Shown here: positions 12,222-18,780 of the stretch, one piece after another
Numbering within the stretch: position 1 is the first letter of the stretch
How the letters are laid out: each line of letters opens with the position of its first letter
IMG/VR virus record: IMGVR_UViG_3300042691_019116
Coordinates: 1-26,624 of that record
Reading direction: 5' to 3' (one strand)
Length of the DNA stretch: 26,624 nucleotides
Source: a virus
Notes under the pieces: generated by a model
Told to the model about the DNA's origin: nothing
The model's input: only the letters and a program-made list of their open reading frames with translations
Databases searched by the model: none
Made by a program: the position numbers and the translations under genes

Positions 12222-12454
12222 CATTCAACTCCGAAATGTTCTTTTAGTTCGCTATCGCCGCCTGTGGGGAAATTACCATTACATTGGTTAGCCATATCAA
12301 CTTGATATCTCTCCCACTCTTTAATAAATTCGGCACATTCCTGAACAATGAGTTCGGCGAACTTTTCTTCGTCAAATTGTTCAGTAAAACCACCATGACC
12401 ATCACGATACTCAGTTCGACATCGATCAGCAAGTTCACGGATTCGTTCGTTCAT
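12221..12454 (-). CDS. MNERI-HFGVE family protein, paralogue 2 (77 aa)
   Basis: MNERIRELADRCRTEYRDG, EKFAELIVQECAEFI and a KEHFGVE end, the shared plan of the family. The start (GGAG 7 bases ahead) is preferred over an in-frame codon 7 residues upstream (12475), which would swallow the ribosome binding site. The first 20 bases overlap the end of the 92-aa gene. Middle part (EWERYQVDMANQCNGNFPTGG) is unlike the other copies. Function unknown. Confidence 0.65.
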   Translation of the reverse strand: MNERIRELADRCRTEYRDGHGGFTEQFDEEKFAELIVQECAEFIKEWERYQVDMANQCNGNFPTGGDSELKEHFGVE

Positions 12455-12713
12455 CCATATTCTCCTGGATCTCACGCAATTTGGGATTTAGCGCACACAA
12501 AAGTTCACTGAATGCTGCATGAACACGCGGCTCAGGTTGATCCAGCAAATACATTGCCTCACGAATGGCGTGCTTCTGCCGCTCAATGGTCTCACAATTC
12601 TGAGTCTGTTGTGCCCTGAGTTCTCGTTCAGCAGCAACCAGTCCAGCCAGACGCATATAGTCCAGACTGGACAGAATGCCTTGACATTTCCAAAGTAGAT
12701 CATCGTAGTTCAT
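12435..12713 (-). CDS. Hypothetical helical protein (92 aa)
   Basis: ATG at 12713 (7 bases after GGAG) taken over an adjacent GTG. The product is almost entirely helical: MNYDDLLWKCQGILSSLDY, RLAGLVAAERELRAQQTQN, ETIERQKHAIREAMYLLD, ending with the tail DERTNP, created because its end overlaps the next gene's MNERI codons. Possible coiled coil in the middle. Function unknown. Confidence 0.6.
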   Translation of the reverse strand: MNYDDLLWKCQGILSSLDYMRLAGLVAAERELRAQQTQNCETIERQKHAIREAMYLLDQPEPRVHAAFSELLCALNPKLREIQENMDERTNP

Positions 12714-12928
12714 CACTTAACTCCGAAATGTTCTTCAGTTTTTGCTAATGCTTTATACCAGGATGGGAGATTGGAAAGATCGACATTATGTTTATCCATC
12801 TGCTCGCAAAGTTCATTCAAGCATTCTTTCACAATCAACTCGGCAAACTTCTCCAAATTTTCTTTGTTAAAAAGAAGAGTGGCTCTTAACTCAGCCTCTT
12901 CCGCCAATTCACGGATTCGTTCGTTCAT
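12713..12928 (-). CDS. MNERI-HFGVE family protein, paralogue 3 (71 aa)
   Basis: MNERIRELAEEAELRATLL, EKFAELIVKECLNEL and the tail EEHFGVK. The start is the family-typical ATG; a GTG directly upstream is an alternative. Its stop and the next start share one base (TGATG). Its first 20 bases overlap the 142-aa gene's end. The spacer part (CEQMDKHNVDLSNLPSWYKAL) is unique to this copy. Confidence 0.65.
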   Translation of the reverse strand: MNERIRELAEEAELRATLLFNKENLEKFAELIVKECLNELCEQMDKHNVDLSNLPSWYKALAKTEEHFGVK

Positions 12929-13337
12929 CACGATCTACCTCAAAAATATAGTGTCCGCCTCGACGACTTTGGACCCAAGTAGTATTCCATAGCATATCGT
13001 TCTTCATCATGGCATGAATCAGGCTCTCATTACCACTCCAGCCAGCAGTGGATATCTTGTAGAGGTATGCCTGAGTATCCTTCTGCCATTCATGATCAGC
13101 GACTCCTTCGCCCCAGCCCCAGGAACGCAGATACCAAATGTTTTCAATGAATTTGAACCAACCCTTGGGATCGTCCCAATGCCACTTCTCCACGATAGTT
13201 AGAGCATCATCAGTAGGGTATCCGTCCTCGTCCAGAAATTCGCCACGATCAAGCAGAGACTTTACTAGAAGTCGGTCTGCTTCCATTCTTGCGTCAAATT
13301 CTACGCAAGCATCAGCGATTGCTTGTTCGTTCATCAT
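12909..13337 (-). CDS. Conserved phage protein of unknown function (142 aa)
   Basis: ATG after GGGAGTTTTC. Blocks: FDARMEADRLLVKSLLDRGEF, DEDGYPTDDALTIVEKWHWDD, GWFKFIENIWYLRSWGWGEGV, TAGWSGNESLIHAMM and RRGGHYIFEV. The 'DEDGYPTDDAL..I..W...D..GW..F...IW....WGW' and 'STAGWSGNE..I.AM..N...W......RRGGHYIFE' patterns are widespread in phages, function unknown. Its leader is a duplicated 3' end of the neighbouring 125-aa gene (see 13334-13381). It ends with DERTNP because it overlaps the next MNERI gene. Confidence 0.7.
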   Translation of the reverse strand: MMNEQAIADACVEFDARMEADRLLVKSLLDRGEFLDEDGYPTDDALTIVEKWHWDDPKGWFKFIENIWYLRSWGWGEGVADHEWQKDTQAYLYKISTAGWSGNESLIHAMMKNDMLWNTTWVQSRRGGHYIFEVDRDERTNP

Positions 13338-13381
13338 GAAAACTCCCTAGTAGAAAAAGCATACCCATCAGTCACTTCAAT
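13334..13381 (-). pseudogene. Relic of the 3' end of a KK-type gene (DGYAF..REFS tail)
   Basis: Read on the minus strand in the frame ending at 13334, this short stretch encodes IEVTDGYAFSTREFS and a stop. The neighbouring gene at 13554-13931 ends DGYAFCSREFS. The shared DNA includes 16 identical bases (CTAGGGAGTTTTCATG) and a GGTATGCTTTTT-like run. The relic has no gene body: its frame upstream is used differently by the 61-aa gene. It now supplies the ribosome binding site of the 142-aa gene. Confidence 0.55.
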
Positions 13382-13557
13382 CCAATCAGTTTAGCAAATT
13401 CAGGTGTAATGGAAATGTTTTGAGTTCTTACCAGTTCTCTTACTTCTTTACGAAGATTTATCCACTTTTTGTAGTAATCTTGTGATGCTTTTTCTGCTCT
13501 GATTTTAGCATCAAAGTCACACTGGTGTTCGTAAGTTCTGTTGGCATAGTATCTCAT
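13372..13557 (-). CDS. Hypothetical helical protein (61 aa)
   Basis: MRYYANRTYEHQCDFDAKIRAEK then a basic helix KKWINLRKEVRELVRTQ and ITPEFAKLIGLK. ATG after GGGAGTTTTC, which is the coding end of the preceding gene (ATGA overlap). A gene inserted between a KK-type gene and its duplicated tail would fit what is seen. Basic, helical; function unknown. Confidence 0.6.
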   Translation of the reverse strand: MRYYANRTYEHQCDFDAKIRAEKASQDYYKKWINLRKEVRELVRTQNISITPEFAKLIGLK

Positions 13558-13931
13558 GAAAACTCCCTAGAACAAAAAGCATATCCATCGTCATCGTCCC
13601 AATCATACTTTGGGTCGAACCATCCCTTGGCTCTGCCTTCTACGTTGTGTTGTAGATTTTGCCGTCCATTAATGGGGTGCATAGACTGCGGATTCCTCGG
13701 ATGTTCAATATACTGCACAAACCAATCATAGTCAACCTTCTCACCATACTCATCACGAATCTCTTGCTCGCGCAGAAACTCTTTCCACGCTTTCCATGAT
13801 GTCAGCCGTTCTGCAGGATAGCCTTGGAATGTGAATGCCCAGCCATAAGAGTCTTTGCCGATATGATACTCTTCGTCGTATCGGTTGCAACATTCGCAAG
13901 AGTTCTTAGCAACGTAGTAATTAGTGCCCAT
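13554..13931 (-). CDS. Conserved phage protein, MGTNYYV family (125 aa)
   Basis: Start at MGTNYYVAKNSCECCNRYDEE (GAGGG upstream); an ATG nine codons earlier is rejected since it would include the ribosome binding site. Blocks: YHIGKDSYGWAFTFQGYP, LTSWKAWKEFL, IRDEYGEKVDYDWF and the tail DGYAFCSREFS. This is a well-conserved phage protein without a known function. The CECC motif with nearby His may hold zinc. Its tail is duplicated 220 bp downstream. Confidence 0.75.
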   Translation of the reverse strand: MGTNYYVAKNSCECCNRYDEEYHIGKDSYGWAFTFQGYPAERLTSWKAWKEFLREQEIRDEYGEKVDYDWFVQYIEHPRNPQSMHPINGRQNLQHNVEGRAKGWFDPKYDWDDDDGYAFCSREFS

Positions 13932-13941
13932 GAATATTCCC

Positions 13942-14112
13942 TCAAAACACTTTAGCAAGTATGTAAAACAACCCAGCTATTCCAGCATAGAAAGAGCATA
14001 ACATCCCCATCAATGCCAAGAACGCACTACCGAAATCATCAATAAACGCCACGGCAAAAGACAACACAAACAAACATACTCCTGCCGCCAGAAAAGCACT
14101 AAAAGGATCCAT
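13942..14112 (-). CDS. Small membrane protein (56 aa)
   Basis: Start chosen at MDPFSAFLAAG, after GGAACTGAA; a longer reading from 14151 begins inside the 20-aa gene. Two hydrophobic segments, about residues 5-25 and 30-53, with Asp-Asp between them (FIDDFG), and no charged tail. It would span the inner membrane twice as a hairpin. The small size, high Ala/Phe/Leu content and tight packing with a second tiny membrane ORF (14114-14176) suggest a pair of membrane peptides. No holin hallmark visible. Confidence 0.6.
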   Translation of the reverse strand: MDPFSAFLAAGVCLFVLSFAVAFIDDFGSAFLALMGMLCSFYAGIAGLFYILAKVF

Positions 14113-14113
14113 T

Positions 14114-14176
14114 TCAGTTCCTGTATTTTTCGTACAAAACAACACCAACAAAATAAACGATGATAGCTGCTATCAT
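14114..14176 (-). CDS. Tiny predicted membrane peptide (20 aa)
   Basis: MIAAIIVYFVGVVLYEKYRN: a single hydrophobic span followed by a positive tail. The ATG overlaps the stop of the 88-aa gene (ATGA) and the frame ends one base before the next gene's ATG, as expected of a translated coupled peptide. The start region also contains a dyad (GATGATAGC / GCTATCATC). Too short for certainty. Confidence 0.4.
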   Translation of the reverse strand: MIAAIIVYFVGVVLYEKYRN

Positions 14177-14439
14177 CCGAAACGCTCCTTCAGAAAATTC
14201 ATGAGGTTGTTAGAGTCCGCGAAAATTTCTCTCTCGCCAGCACTGGATTCGTAGATCATGAAATTGCGATTGAAGATACGCACATTAGCATCAAGAGTTC
14301 GTGCATAACCAAATCCCACACCGAGATACATCTTGCCTTTGGAGCTTCTGCCTTTGCCGTCAACAACGCCATACGGAGCAGTGAAGTTCTGCTCATATGC
14401 CCAGTCGAGCACTTGTTGTTGAATTTGATTGGAGTTCAT
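14173..14439 (-). CDS. Hypothetical protein (88 aa)
   Basis: MNSNQIQQQVLDWAYEQNFT, KGRSSKGKMYLGVGFGYART, NRNFMIYESSAGERE and a final helix LMNFLKERFG. Beta-rich centre between two helices. GGAG 7 bases before the ATG comes from the HFGVE tail of the preceding gene (ATGA overlap). No family recognised. Confidence 0.65.
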   Translation of the reverse strand: MNSNQIQQQVLDWAYEQNFTAPYGVVDGKGRSSKGKMYLGVGFGYARTLDANVRIFNRNFMIYESSAGEREIFADSNNLMNFLKERFG

Positions 14440-14609
14440 TTTTCAACTCCAAAGTGTTCGAGGATCAGAGCCTCAAGATGCACTGCCAGCTTGGGGGCAG
14501 TGGCATCCAGATTATCATAAACCAACTCAGCGCACTCCCGCACGATCATCCTAGCCAGCGCATCTGCGTGACCAGCTTCTTTGATAAGTTCACGAATTCG
14601 ATTAGTCAT
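14436..14609 (-). CDS. MNERI-HFGVE family protein, paralogue 4 (57 aa)
   Basis: MTNRIRELIKEAGHADALAR, RMIVRECAELVYDNL and the tail EHFGVEK. Shortest of the four copies; the spacer between start and RECAEL block is reduced. GGAGGTTCTT precedes the ATG, and a promoter (14633-14661) lies just upstream, so this is the first gene of the long run of small genes. An upstream ATG (14642) lies in the promoter region and is rejected. Function unknown. Confidence 0.7.
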   Translation of the reverse strand: MTNRIRELIKEAGHADALARMIVRECAELVYDNLDATAPKLAVHLEALILEHFGVEK

Positions 14610-14632
14610 AAGAACCTCCAATTTACAGGTAC

Positions 14633-14661
14633 AGTATACCATGAGGAAAGTTGAAAGTCAA
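14633..14661 (-). promoter_or_regulatory. sigma70-like promoter of the small-gene run
   Basis: Minus strand TTGACT, 17 bp, TATACT, 24 bases before the ATG at 14609. It likely drives 14609-9575, with help from the internal promoter at 10413-10441. Confidence 0.7.
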
Positions 14662-14664
14662 GCA

Positions 14665-15564
14665 TCAGTTGTTACGGAGGCAGGTGACGCGAGCCATCTT
14701 CTGCCAGTTGCGCGAGTCCATACGGACCAATGCTGCCAGCTTCATGACCATACGCAGCGACAGCTCGCGGAGGCGGTCGGCGTTGGTTTCGACGAAATCA
14801 AGGATCTCCTTCTGTACCGACTTGGAGATACCCTGCTCGTCGAGCATACCCATCTCGACTACCTGATGGATGCGAACGATGTAGTCGCGGTTCGTCTTCA
14901 TCGCTAGGTCAAGGTAGATCGAGCGTGAGATAAGAGCCTGGAAGTGTGGAGCCAGACGGTTCCCGCGAGCGATCATGTCGTCGAAGTCATAGTTGGTGAT
15001 GAAGATCACCGAACCCTCGAACTCGAACGAACGCGGGAGGCGGTCGCCGTCTTCGTCTTCCATCTTGGTCTCAGTGAGCCAGTGGAGACGGCGAGTGCGA
15101 GTCATATCGCAAGCTGCCTTGAGAAGGTTCAAAGAAACGTCGTCCATGAACACGGAGTCGGCGTCGTCGAACACGATCACGCAGTCGCGGTGACGGTTCT
15201 CGTAGAGCGTCTTGTAAAGACCAGTCGGGCGAAGGTAACCTTTGATCACGGAGACCTGCTTGCCTTTGCTCTCGAACTGCTCGGCGAGCTTCATCACGCC
15301 GAAGGACTTGCCCAGACCTGCGGGACCGGACACGATCATCGACTTGTTGATGCCGCGCATCGTGGACGCTGCCATGGCGTCCATCGCGTCGAATCGCTCG
15401 GTGAGCTTGACGCGGATCTCGGCGTCCGACTCCTTCTTGACGGGAGCGGCGACGGGAGCCATCTGAATGGTGGAGCGGGAAGAACGTGTGCCAGCCTGTG
15501 AAGAGGCGCGGGACATACGGTTCTTGGTCATACGGAAGCCAGCTTTCGGGACGCCACGGGGCAT
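14665..15564 (-). CDS. AAA+ ATPase (299 aa)
   Basis: Start at MPRGVPKAGFRM after GAGGTTTCTCTA. A basic disordered N-terminus of about 45 residues is followed by an ATPase core: Walker A GPAGLGKS (80-87), Walker B VIVFDDAD (129-136), a sensor-1-like VIFITNYDFDD, and an arginine-rich segment LISRSIYLDLAM. The C-terminal third is helical. This resembles ORC/Cdc6-DnaC-like single-domain AAA+ proteins of phages; it may load something on DNA or remodel a complex. Markedly GC-rich compared with its neighbours. Its promoter belongs to the duplicated cassette, which also drives the genes at 5907-6327. Exact role unknown. Confidence 0.8.
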   Translation of the reverse strand: MPRGVPKAGFRMTKNRMSRASSQAGTRSSRSTIQMAPVAAPVKKESDAEIRVKLTERFDAMDAMAASTMRGINKSMIVSGPAGLGKSFGVMKLAEQFESKGKQVSVIKGYLRPTGLYKTLYENRHRDCVIVFDDADSVFMDDVSLNLLKAACDMTRTRRLHWLTETKMEDEDGDRLPRSFEFEGSVIFITNYDFDDMIARGNRLAPHFQALISRSIYLDLAMKTNRDYIVRIHQVVEMGMLDEQGISKSVQKEILDFVETNADRLRELSLRMVMKLAALVRMDSRNWQKMARVTCLRNN

Positions 15565-15590
15565 TAGAGAAACCTCAATCAATTAACGAT

Positions 15591-15637
15591 GAGGGTAGTA
15601 TGACCGAATCCAACCAAGTTGTAAAGAAAAATAATTC
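15591..15637. repeat. Duplicated promoter segment, copy 2
   Basis: Matches 6354-6400 at 42 of 47 positions in the same orientation and contains the promoter 15597-15625. Confidence 0.85.
15597..15625 (-). promoter_or_regulatory. sigma70-like promoter, cassette type, of the AAA+ gene
   Basis: Minus strand TTTACA, 17 bp, CATACT, 33 bases before the AAA+ ATG. Spacer ACTTGGTTGGATTCGGT. Confidence 0.65.
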
Positions 15638-15783
15638 CTGAAAAATCAAGGAGTTGCAAGGGAGTTTTGCTAAGTCATTGATTTCTCAGGAGTTTTCCAA
15701 AACGGTAATTTTACTCGTTTCGTCAAGCCGCAGCGCGGCTCTTAAGAAGAATAAGAGGAATCTCTTTATGAATCAATGACTTA
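15626..15783. repeat. Non-coding repeat region, second copy
   Basis: AAGTCATTGATTT at 15672-15684, and AATCAATGACTTA inverted at 15771-15783, the latter overlapping the stop of the 65-aa gene. CGGTAATTTTAC at 15703-15714 is the same 12-mer as at 6466-6477. A perfect hairpin AGCCGC/GCGGCT lies at 15726-15740. No coding ORF is apparent in this 198-base gap. Confidence 0.75.
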
Positions 15784-15978
15784 TGCTTCTTGGCTATCAG
15801 GCGCTCCGTTGTTCTTACTCGGGCGTCTCCAACCAGCGCTCTCGGCGGGAACGCGGATGAACTTTCGGTTGGTCTCTCCATTGTCTGGATTCTCAATCGT
15901 CAACATCACTCGCTTGCCTTTGACGAACGCATTCCACTGACGAAGACCGCGCTCAAAACCATTCTCTACTCGAATCAT
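15781..15978 (-). CDS. Conserved small phage protein (65 aa)
   Basis: MIRVENGFERGLRQWNAFVKG, KRVMLTIENPDNGETNRKFI, RVPAESAGWRRP. A compact beta-type protein with many basic residues; the opening block is one I have seen in T4-superfamily phages without a function. AGGAGCATATC lies before the ATG and is formed just after the previous gene's stop. Last gene of the transcript ahead of the repeat region. Confidence 0.65.
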   Translation of the reverse strand: MIRVENGFERGLRQWNAFVKGKRVMLTIENPDNGETNRKFIRVPAESAGWRRPSKNNGAPDSQEA

Positions 15979-15988
15979 GATATGCTCC

Positions 15989-16297
15989 TTAGCCTGTGAT
16001 GATTTGCTTGTTTGGCATAATCAAACCACTGAAGATCTGCTTGTAGTTATCGATGAACTCTTGGTTTGCTCTGTAAGAGTAGACGACCGAGAGTTTAGCG
16101 ATAGGGAAGATCTTTTCCTGTTCATCTGAGAACATCGGGAACGGTTGAAAGCCGACAGAGGGTTGCCCCTTCTGAAGCGCAATAGCAATCCTAACAGGAT
16201 TCTTGATGTTAACGTAGAAATCGTTCTCATCAAGAACTTCCCCAATAATGTCCTCTTCGCTAGTCAGTTTCAGAATAAAAATTCTATCATCGCTCAT
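15989..16297 (-). CDS. LSm/Hfq-like-fold phage protein (102 aa)
   Basis: MSDDRIFILKLTSEEDIIGEV, then a DENDFYVNIKNPVRIAI strand pair, PFPMFSDEQEKIFPI and VVYSYRANQEFIDNYKQIF. The 'F.LKL.SGEDIIGEV......V.IKNPV.I......PF..FS' pattern matches a common T4-superfamily protein predicted to adopt an Sm-like barrel. RNA binding is possible but unproven. AGGAGATAACC before the ATG is made partly from the last codons and stop of the preceding gene. Between the sugar genes and the AAA+ region. Confidence 0.65.
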   Translation of the reverse strand: MSDDRIFILKLTSEEDIIGEVLDENDFYVNIKNPVRIAIALQKGQPSVGFQPFPMFSDEQEKIFPIAKLSVVYSYRANQEFIDNYKQIFSGLIMPNKQIITG

Positions 16298-16299
16298 GG

Positions 16300-17235
16300 T
16301 TATCTCCTATTTATTTGCATTTCGTTTTCTTTATACCATCGAACTGTTTTTGCCAATCCATCAGCAAGAGAGTTCTTCGGTTCCCATCCCATAGATCTTA
16401 TCTTCGAGAAATCTAGTGGTCGTTTTGGAGTTCCGTTTGGTTTGGAAGTGTCCCACTCTATCGTACCTTCAAATCCCACAGCATCAGCAATCAATCTTGA
16501 AAGCTCTCTTATGGAAACTTCATCGCCAGTGCCAGCATTTACTATCTCTCCTTTGCGAAGGTCGCTATTCATAAGAAAGATACATGCATCTGCCATATCA
16601 TCCGAGAACATAAACTCGCGCATGGAACAACCATTTCCCCACAACGTCACTTTCTCTGGATTCTTGATGAACTTTTCGATCATTGCCGGAATCACGTGTC
16701 CATTCTCTGGATGAAAGTTATCATTCGGTCCATATAGATTAGCGGGCATGATCGTCAGAGTCTTCATTCCATATTGTTTGGAGTATGCTTGGCACATTTT
16801 GATGCCAGCTATCTTAGCAACAGCATATGCTTCATTGGTCGGCTCAAGAAGCCCATCAAGAAGAGAACTTTCTCTTACTGGGAATGGCGCATACTTTGGA
16901 TAAACACAAACTGATCCGAGAAACAGAAACTTCTTAACGCCAAACAGAAACGAAGAATGAATCATATTATTTTGAATTGTTAAGTTATCATAGATAAACT
17001 CCGCAGAGTATATATCGTTTGCTCGAATTCCTCCAACCTTGGCTGCAGAATCGAAAACGTATTCCGGTCTTTCTTGATGAAAGAATTCCTGAACTTCTTT
17101 CGTGTTGCGAAGATCCAGTTCTTCTCTGCCGCGAGTTACTATGTTACAATAACCCAGAGAGTTCAGCTGACGAACTATAGCAGAGCCAACAAGCCCTCTA
17201 TGTCCAGCAACGAATATCTTAGAATCTTTTTTCAT
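16300..17235 (-). CDS. fcl: GDP-L-fucose synthase
   Basis: Epimerase-reductase of the SDR family that turns GDP-4-keto-6-deoxy-D-mannose into GDP-L-fucose. Nucleotide site GHRGLVG (11-17); catalytic Ser108 in GSVCVYPK, Tyr137 and Lys141 in YAVAK, plus Cys110 and His180 (in [10 protein letters not shown]), the residues used for epimerisation in the E. coli enzyme. 311 residues, normal length. Start chosen at MKKDSK; a TTG six codons upstream lies in the preceding gene. It overlaps gmd by 17 bases, so the two pathway enzymes are made together in the pathway order. Confidence 0.92.
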   Translation of the reverse strand: MKKDSKIFVAGHRGLVGSAIVRQLNSLGYCNIVTRGREELDLRNTKEVQEFFHQERPEYVFDSAAKVGGIRANDIYSAEFIYDNLTIQNNMIHSSFLFGVKKFLFLGSVCVYPKYAPFPVRESSLLDGLLEPTNEAYAVAKIAGIKMCQAYSKQYGMKTLTIMPANLYGPNDNFHPENGHVIPAMIEKFIKNPEKVTLWGNGCSMREFMFSDDMADACIFLMNSDLRKGEIVNAGTGDEVSIRELSRLIADAVGFEGTIEWDTSKPNGTPKRPLDFSKIRSMGWEPKNSLADGLAKTVRWYKENEMQINRR

Positions 17236-18226
17236 GATCACACATCTCCGCAACTAGATCAGAAAAGCAATATTGAGGAACCCAACCAAGTTGATTTCTC
17301 GCCTTAGTGGAATCTCCTAGAAGGCTTTCCACTTCTGCTGGTCTAAAATACTTAGGGTCTATTCGAATCACAGTTTTCCCAGTGTTTTTGTCAATACCAA
17401 CTTCATCAACACCAGATCCTTGCCACTCAATAACCATGTTAAAATATGGAGCAGCTGCTTGTACGAACTGCCGCACAGAATATTGCTCGCCTGTTGCAAT
17501 CACATAGTCTTCAGGATTGTCTTGCTGTAACATCAACCACATGGCTTGAACAAAATCCTTAGCGTGCCCCCAATCTCTTTTTGCATCAAGATTACCAAGA
17601 TACAAACACTTCTGCCTTCCTCTTGAAATTAGATTAAGAGCCATAGTTATCTTTCGTGTGACGAACGTTTCACCACGACGAGGCGACTCATGATTGAAGA
17701 GAATACCAGTACAAGCAAACATGTTGTATGATTCTCGATAGTTCTTGGTAATCCAATATCCATAAACCTTAGCAACACCATAAGGCGAGCGAGGATAGAA
17801 TGGTGTGGTTTCTTTTTGTGGAACTTCTTGCACCAAACCAAACATCTCAGACGTTGATGCTTGGTAGATCTTCACCGAATCTTCCATACCCAACAATCGG
17901 ACTGCTTCAAGTACGCGAAGAGTGCCAACAGCATCGACCTGAGCCGTATATTCTGGTGTCTCGAACGAAACTTTTACGTGGCTTTGTGCGCCAAGATTAT
18001 AGATTTCATTTGGTCTGATTTTCTTGATAACAGCAACCAACCCGAGAGCATCAGTCAGATCGCCATAATGTAGATTTATTTTTTCGTAGATGTGGTCGAT
18101 TCGTTTGGTATTGATACTAGAAGATCTGCGAACTATGCCATGAACCTCATAACCTTTATCAAGAAGAAGCTCAGCAAGATAAGAACCATCTTGCCCAGTG
18201 ATACCTGTAATCAATGCAACTTTCAT
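17219..18226 (-). CDS. gmd: GDP-mannose 4,6-dehydratase
   Basis: 335-residue SDR enzyme, first step from GDP-D-mannose to GDP-L-fucose (also to GDP-rhamnose or GDP-perosamine). GITGQDG (8-14) binds NADP; catalytic Thr125 and Glu127 in ASTSEMFG, Tyr149 and Lys153 in SPYGVAK, with the spacing of the E. coli enzyme. [15 protein letters not shown] and [13 protein letters not shown] are typical of the family. GGAGGTATA before the ATG. Paired with fcl immediately downstream, so GDP-fucose is the expected product. Confidence 0.95.
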   Translation of the reverse strand: MKVALITGITGQDGSYLAELLLDKGYEVHGIVRRSSSINTKRIDHIYEKINLHYGDLTDALGLVAVIKKIRPNEIYNLGAQSHVKVSFETPEYTAQVDAVGTLRVLEAVRLLGMEDSVKIYQASTSEMFGLVQEVPQKETTPFYPRSPYGVAKVYGYWITKNYRESYNMFACTGILFNHESPRRGETFVTRKITMALNLISRGRQKCLYLGNLDAKRDWGHAKDFVQAMWLMLQQDNPEDYVIATGEQYSVRQFVQAAAPYFNMVIEWQGSGVDEVGIDKNTGKTVIRIDPKYFRPAEVESLLGDSTKARNQLGWVPQYCFSDLVAEMCDHEKRF

Positions 18227-18236
18227 TATACCTCCA

Positions 18237-18779
18237 TTATTTTCCGAAATCAGGAAACTCTACCAATATTGTGCTTTTTTTATCTTGTCTGTAGTAAGCA
18301 TACTTATAGCTTGACAGAATGTCCTCTGGGGAATTGAGCTCAATAACATCGACAGTTTTAAACATGCTTCTAAAGGCTTGAGAGAAATTGCCTTTATGTT
18401 GATCTTGGGGGTCAACGGGCATTTCTGATCCAACAGCAACACGAATGATAACTTTAGGATTATATTCCCCAACGCTCATCAAAGGTAATTTATCTAGGTG
18501 ATTTACCAATTGATCTGTAGCGCAGATAAGAAAATTCCATCTTGGGAAAATAGAGATTGGGACGGTGCCAGCCAAAGCCAGTCCAATGGAATACCCAACT
18601 TGGAAGTTTTCTGCAATTGGAAATTCTATTTTCAATTCTTCGGGAACTTCAGTTAATGAATTAAACATACCAGTTCCAGAATATTTTACAGCTTGCCCCA
18701 AGAATACAGTATTATTCTGTTTCGACAACCAAGTCATAGCAGCCGACAATTGGTTATTATATATTTGATTTGGGCTCAT
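18237..18779 (-). CDS. ThDP-dependent enzyme, E1-beta-like (pyrimidine-domain) subunit
   Basis: 180 residues equal to only the first domain of E1-beta subunits, which are normally about 325 residues; the C-terminal transketolase domain is missing. Key block [21 protein letters not shown] has the Glu (57) that activates thiamine diphosphate, followed by a [11 protein letters not shown] segment and the RVAVGSEM region. Start at [10 protein letters not shown] (an upstream TTG is possible). Its partner, the E1-alpha-like subunit, is the gene just before it. The pair would form the two active-site halves of a compact ThDP enzyme. Chemistry unproven; see findings. Confidence 0.75.
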   Translation of the reverse strand: MSPNQIYNNQLSAAMTWLSKQNNTVFLGQAVKYSGTGMFNSLTEVPEELKIEFPIAENFQVGYSIGLALAGTVPISIFPRWNFLICATDQLVNHLDKLPLMSVGEYNPKVIIRVAVGSEMPVDPQDQHKGNFSQAFRSMFKTVDVIELNSPEDILSSYKYAYYRQDKKSTILVEFPDFGK

Positions 18780-18780
18780 A

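Noticed and set aside
14944-15501. 185-codon plus-strand open frame
   Set aside because: Antisense of the AAA+ gene. The product is Val/His/Gly/Leu-rich as expected from a reversed GC-rich gene. No promoter or ribosome binding site.
16145-16714. 189-codon plus-strand open frame
   Set aside because: Runs antisense to both the LSm-like gene and fcl, which have clear motifs; no start signal.
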